A DNA stretch of 8,971 nucleotides from Spirochaetota bacterium (GTDB lineage: Bacteria > Spirochaetota > Spirochaetia > Treponematales > Rectinemataceae): the NCBI GenBank assembly GCA_023421875.1, contig JAEZSM010000055.1, positions 1-8,971 of the forward strand, read 5' to 3'. The number at the start of each line of letters is the position of its first letter. The stretch's first letter is position 1. Of the stretch, positions 7,029-8,971 are shown piece by piece. The notes under the pieces are model-generated. The model was not told where the DNA came from. It saw nothing but the letters and a program-made list of their open reading frames with translations, and did no database searches. The translations under genes were made by a program, and so were the position numbers.

Positions 7029-7050
7029 GGAGCGCCATCGAAAGGCGTCC
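7029..7050 (-). other. Hairpin in the predicted leader of the lipoprotein gene
   Basis: GGAGCGCC (7029-7036) pairs with GGCGTCC (7044-7050) around a seven-base loop, giving seven base pairs with one bulged G. It sits about 37 bases ahead of the start codon and 26 bases ahead of the ribosome binding site, within the roughly 130-base leader predicted from the promoter at 7129-7157. It has no U-run, so it is not a terminator; a role in mRNA stability or translation is speculative. Confidence 0.3.
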
Positions 7051-7128
7051 TCGCCCGATAGTGGAGATGACTTTTTTCTCTATCCTCTGCGGATAAAACT
7101 CTCTACATATTCTATTTATTTATAGGTG

Positions 7129-7157
7129 ATTATAGATGCGAGGCTTCGGAATGTAAA
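7129..7157 (-). promoter_or_regulatory. Strong predicted sigma-70 promoter for the lipoprotein gene
   Basis: On the minus strand TTTACA (7157 to 7152, 5 of 6 consensus) and TATAAT (7134 to 7129, perfect) are separated by exactly 17 bases. Transcription should start near 7122, giving a leader of about 130 bases before ATG 6992. This is the best promoter match in the window. It would drive the split lipoprotein frame and possibly the genes downstream on the same strand. Confidence 0.72.
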
Positions 7158-7200
7158 CTGAAAATTCGTACGATGATCCTAGTATTTTTATAGTATTAAG

Positions 7201-7229
7201 CTGAAGATATATCGATACAAGCATATAGT
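7201..7229 (+). promoter_or_regulatory. Weak candidate promoter for the NADH dehydrogenase gene
   Basis: TATAGT (7224-7229, 5 of 6 consensus) lies 17 bases after CTGAAG (7201-7206, 3 of 6). This would place the transcription start near 7236 and give a leader of about 60 bases. TACACT at 7249-7254 is an alternative -10 without a good -35. The choice between them cannot be settled from sequence. Confidence 0.28.
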
Positions 7230-7298
7230 AATTTCCAAACTCCTGTGGTACACTGTCCCGTACTTTTCAGGTATACATCTTCAATCGGGAGTTCTCTT

Positions 7299-8971
7299 AT
7301 GAGCGAAGCAAAAAAGATCCTCATAATCGGCGGCGGCTACGGTGGTGTCTGGGCGGGAAAAATCCTGGAAAAACACTTCAGGAAAAATCAGAACATAGAG
7401 ATAACCCTCGTGGATTCCAGATCCTTCCACACCCTCATGACGGAGTTGCACGAAGTAGCAGGATGGAGAACCGAACCTGAATCGGTGCAGGTGAGTTTCC
7501 GCAAGATTTTTGCCACCAAACGGATCAATGTCGTCCAGGACACGATCAAGGCAGTCGATTTCGAGGCGAAGAAGGCCACGGGCACGCTCGCAAACTACGA
7601 TTTCGATTTCTGCGTGATCGGCGCGGGTGCCGAGCCCGAATTCTTCGGCATTCCCGGAATCAAAGAGAACAGCTTCAGCCTCTGGTCCTTCGAAGACGCG
7701 ATGAAGATCCGCAACCATGTGGAGCATATTTTCTACGCCGCTTCCAAGGAGTTGGACCCGGCTGCGCGCAAGCGAATGCTCACCTTCGTGGTCGCCGGCG
7801 CCGGCTTTACCGGCATCGAGATGATCGGCGAGCTGCTGGAACTCCGGGATGTCATGTGCCGCAAGTACTACATGGATCCCAAGGATGTCCAGGTTATCAA
7901 TATCGAAGCCCTGCCCTCCATTCTTCCCATTCTGGAAGAGCCTTTGCGCGCCAAGGCCGAAAAGTACCTGGCCAAGAAGGGCTGCAAGGTCATGCTGGGC
8001 CAGGCTATCGTCGGCGCAGAGCCGGGCAAGGTACTTTTAAAGTCGGGCGAGATTGTCGAGACCGACACCTTTATCTGGACCTGCGGCGTCAAAGGATCGA
8101 GTTTCGCCGGCTCCCTGGCCCTGCCCATGGGCAAGCGCAACCGCATCGACTGCGACGAGGGCATGCGATCCACCCAGTATCCAAATGTATACGTAGTGGG
8201 CGATAACGCCGGTCTCATGGTGAACGGCAAGCCCATGGCCCAGGTTGTCGAATCGGCCCATTTCTCCGCCGAGGCTGCTGCCAAAAATATCATCGCCGAC
8301 ATCGAAGGCGGCGAGCGCCACGTCTTCAAGCCCAACTACCACGGTTTCATGGTATCCATCGGCGGACGCTACGGCGTGGCGAACGCCGGCGGCATCAAGA
8401 GCTCGGGCTTCGTGGCCATGTTCTTCAAGCACTTCATCAACATGTTCTACCTCTTCAACATCGCAGGCATTAACCAGGTCTGGGAGTACTTCAAGCACGA
8501 ATTTTTAGATATGAAGAACAAGAGGACCTTTGTCGGAGGTTTTATCTCCCACAATATGCGGTTCTACTGGGTTCTCCTGCTGCGCATGTGGCTGGGCCTC
8601 ATGTGGGTTTTCGAAGGGGTGAACAAGATCGGCGAGGGTTGGCTCAACTTTGCCAAGGGCACGAGCTCGGGCTGGATGTTCTCCCCCGGCGTGGTCCAGA
8701 AGGGCGTAGAGGTTGCCGACGCCGCCAGCGCCGCTTCGGGCGCGTGGGAAGCAGCAGCCGAACCGGCTGCCGAGGCGGTTACGGCAGCATCGGGAGCCTG
8801 GGATGCTGCAGCGGAAGTCACCGCCACGACGATTGCCGACGCCGCCAGCGCCGCATCCGGCGCCTGGGACGCTGCGGCTGAAGTAGCCACCGAAGCTGTC
8901 ACCGCGGCATCGGGAGCATGGGAAGCCGCTGGCGATGCGGCAGCCGAGACCGCCGGCAGGGTGTTCAAGGT
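7299..8971 (+). CDS. Type II NADH dehydrogenase fused to a DoxX-like membrane domain, 3' end outside window
   Basis: Flavoprotein predicted to pass electrons from NADH to membrane quinone without pumping protons (NDH-2). The frame is open to the right edge (557 codons plus 2 bases). The FAD Rossmann motif is GGGYGG (11-16), with Asp39 ending strand 2. The NAD-binding motif is GAGFTGIE (167-174), YVVGDNA (298-304) is the second flavin motif, and PMAQVVESAHFSAEAA (312-327) is the usual following helix. Residues 373-400 form the NDH-2 membrane-contacting tail. Residues 421-445 (RFYWVLLLRMWLGLMWVFEG start) resemble the first helix of DoxX/DoxD proteins, so this is an NDH-2-DoxX fusion. Residues 472-551 are Ala-rich tandem repeats. 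If DoxX topology holds they would lie outside the membrane. The start is ATG 7299, with GGGAG seven bases upstream. NADH specificity is inferred from family resemblance; sulfide:quinone reductase is less likely, as the expected cysteine pattern is not evident. Confidence 0.88.
   Translation, partial: MSEAKKILIIGGGYGGVWAGKILEKHFRKNQNIEITLVDSRSFHTLMTELHEVAGWRTEPESVQVSFRKIFATKRINVVQDTIKAVDFEAKKATGTLANYDFDFCVIGAGAEPEFFGIPGIKENSFSLWSFEDAMKIRNHVEHIFYAASKELDPAARKRMLTFVVAGAGFTGIEMIGELLELRDVMCRKYYMDPKDVQVINIEALPSILPILEEPLRAKAEKYLAKKGCKVMLGQAIVGAEPGKVLLKSGEIVETDTFIWTCGVKGSSFAGSLALPMGKRNRIDCDEGMRSTQYPNVYVVGDNAGLMVNGKPMAQVVESAHFSAEAAAKNIIADIEGGERHVFKPNYHGFMVSIGGRYGVANAGGIKSSGFVAMFFKHFINMFYLFNIAGINQVWEYFKHEFLDMKNKRTFVGGFISHNMRFYWVLLLRMWLGLMWVFEGVNKIGEGWLNFAKGTSSGWMFSPGVVQKGVEVADAASAASGAWEAAAEPAAEAVTAASGAWDAAAEVTATTIADAASAASGAWDAAAEVATEAVTAASGAWEAAGDAAAETAGRVFK
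8712..8951 (+). repeat. Two 120-bp in-frame tandem repeats encoding Ala-rich 40-residue units
   Basis: Unit one spans 8712-8831 and unit two 8832-8951. Both share TTGCCGACGCCGCCAGCGCC at exactly 120 bp spacing (8713 and 8833). Each unit contains two sub-repeats built on ASGAW(D/E)AA, so four tryptophans occur at residues 483, 501, 523 and 541, spaced 18, 22 and 18. The units encode Ala, Asp, Glu, Ser and Thr with no Lys or Arg, consistent with acidic amphipathic helices. Protein similarity between units is high while many third codon positions differ, suggesting an older duplication kept under selection. Confidence 0.85.

Larger units (their letters stand above)
6993..7298. promoter_or_regulatory. 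Divergent AT-rich intergenic region
   Basis: These 306 bases separate two divergent genes and contain no plausible coding frame. The left third is the predicted lipoprotein leader with its hairpin, the middle holds the strong leftward promoter, and 7160-7240 is markedly AT-rich. Two copies of TAGTATT (7180-7186 and 7191-7197) lie 11 bp apart, and a related TAGTAATT follows at 7226-7233. A 7-bp inverted pair, TGAAGAT (7202-7208) and ATCTTCA (7277-7283), flanks the likely rightward promoter area. Regulatory meaning is unproven. Confidence 0.6.

Noticed and set aside
7281..7727. Minus-strand open frame over the start of the NADH dehydrogenase
   Set aside because: It overlaps the FAD-binding Rossmann region of a clear gene on the other strand and has no recognisable features of its own.

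Overview
The window reads as a stretch of a moderately GC-rich bacterial chromosome. It has no rRNA, tRNA, CRISPR array or mobile element that I can recognise. The best guess for the source is a free-living or gut/digester spirochaete of the Treponema/Spirochaeta kind. The reasons are relaxed lipoprotein signal sequences (SLS-C and AWG-C), and a lipoprotein N-terminal domain with the GTGPDG...W-x-L-x-ATAKNA pattern that I associate with treponemal surface lipoproteins. This assignment is inference from memory, not from a search.

Layout: five reading frames run on the minus strand from about 6992 down to 1, and one runs on the plus strand from 7299 to the right edge. In transcription order the minus-strand set is: a lipoprotein with two Ig-like beta domains (6282-6992); a six-bladed NHL beta-propeller (5268-6278) separated from it by a single in-frame TGA; a degenerate DEAD-box helicase homologue that has lost its ATPase motifs but carries an Arg/Asp-rich tail (3403-5121); a full-length alpha-glucan phosphorylase (796-3333); and the first 238 codons of an Asp-box (BNR) beta-propeller lipoprotein (1-716, cut by the window edge). 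Diverging from the lipoprotein is a type II NADH dehydrogenase (7299-8971, cut by the edge) that continues into a DoxX-like membrane segment and then a repeated Ala-rich region.

How the parts may work together: the phosphorylase releases glucose-1-phosphate from storage glucan in the cytoplasm, and the NADH dehydrogenase would feed NADH electrons into a membrane quinone pool. Both belong to central energy metabolism, but nothing in the sequence ties them into one pathway. The two propeller proteins are predicted to be exported and lipid-anchored. The pseudo-helicase lies 69 bp upstream of the phosphorylase and may be co-transcribed with it. Plausible sigma-70-type promoters lie in front of the Asp-box gene, the pseudo-helicase and, most convincingly, the split lipoprotein gene.

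The observations most worth following are the pseudo-helicase with its polyampholyte tail, the NADH dehydrogenase-DoxX fusion with a 40-residue tandem duplication, and the lipoprotein/NHL frame interrupted by one TGA.
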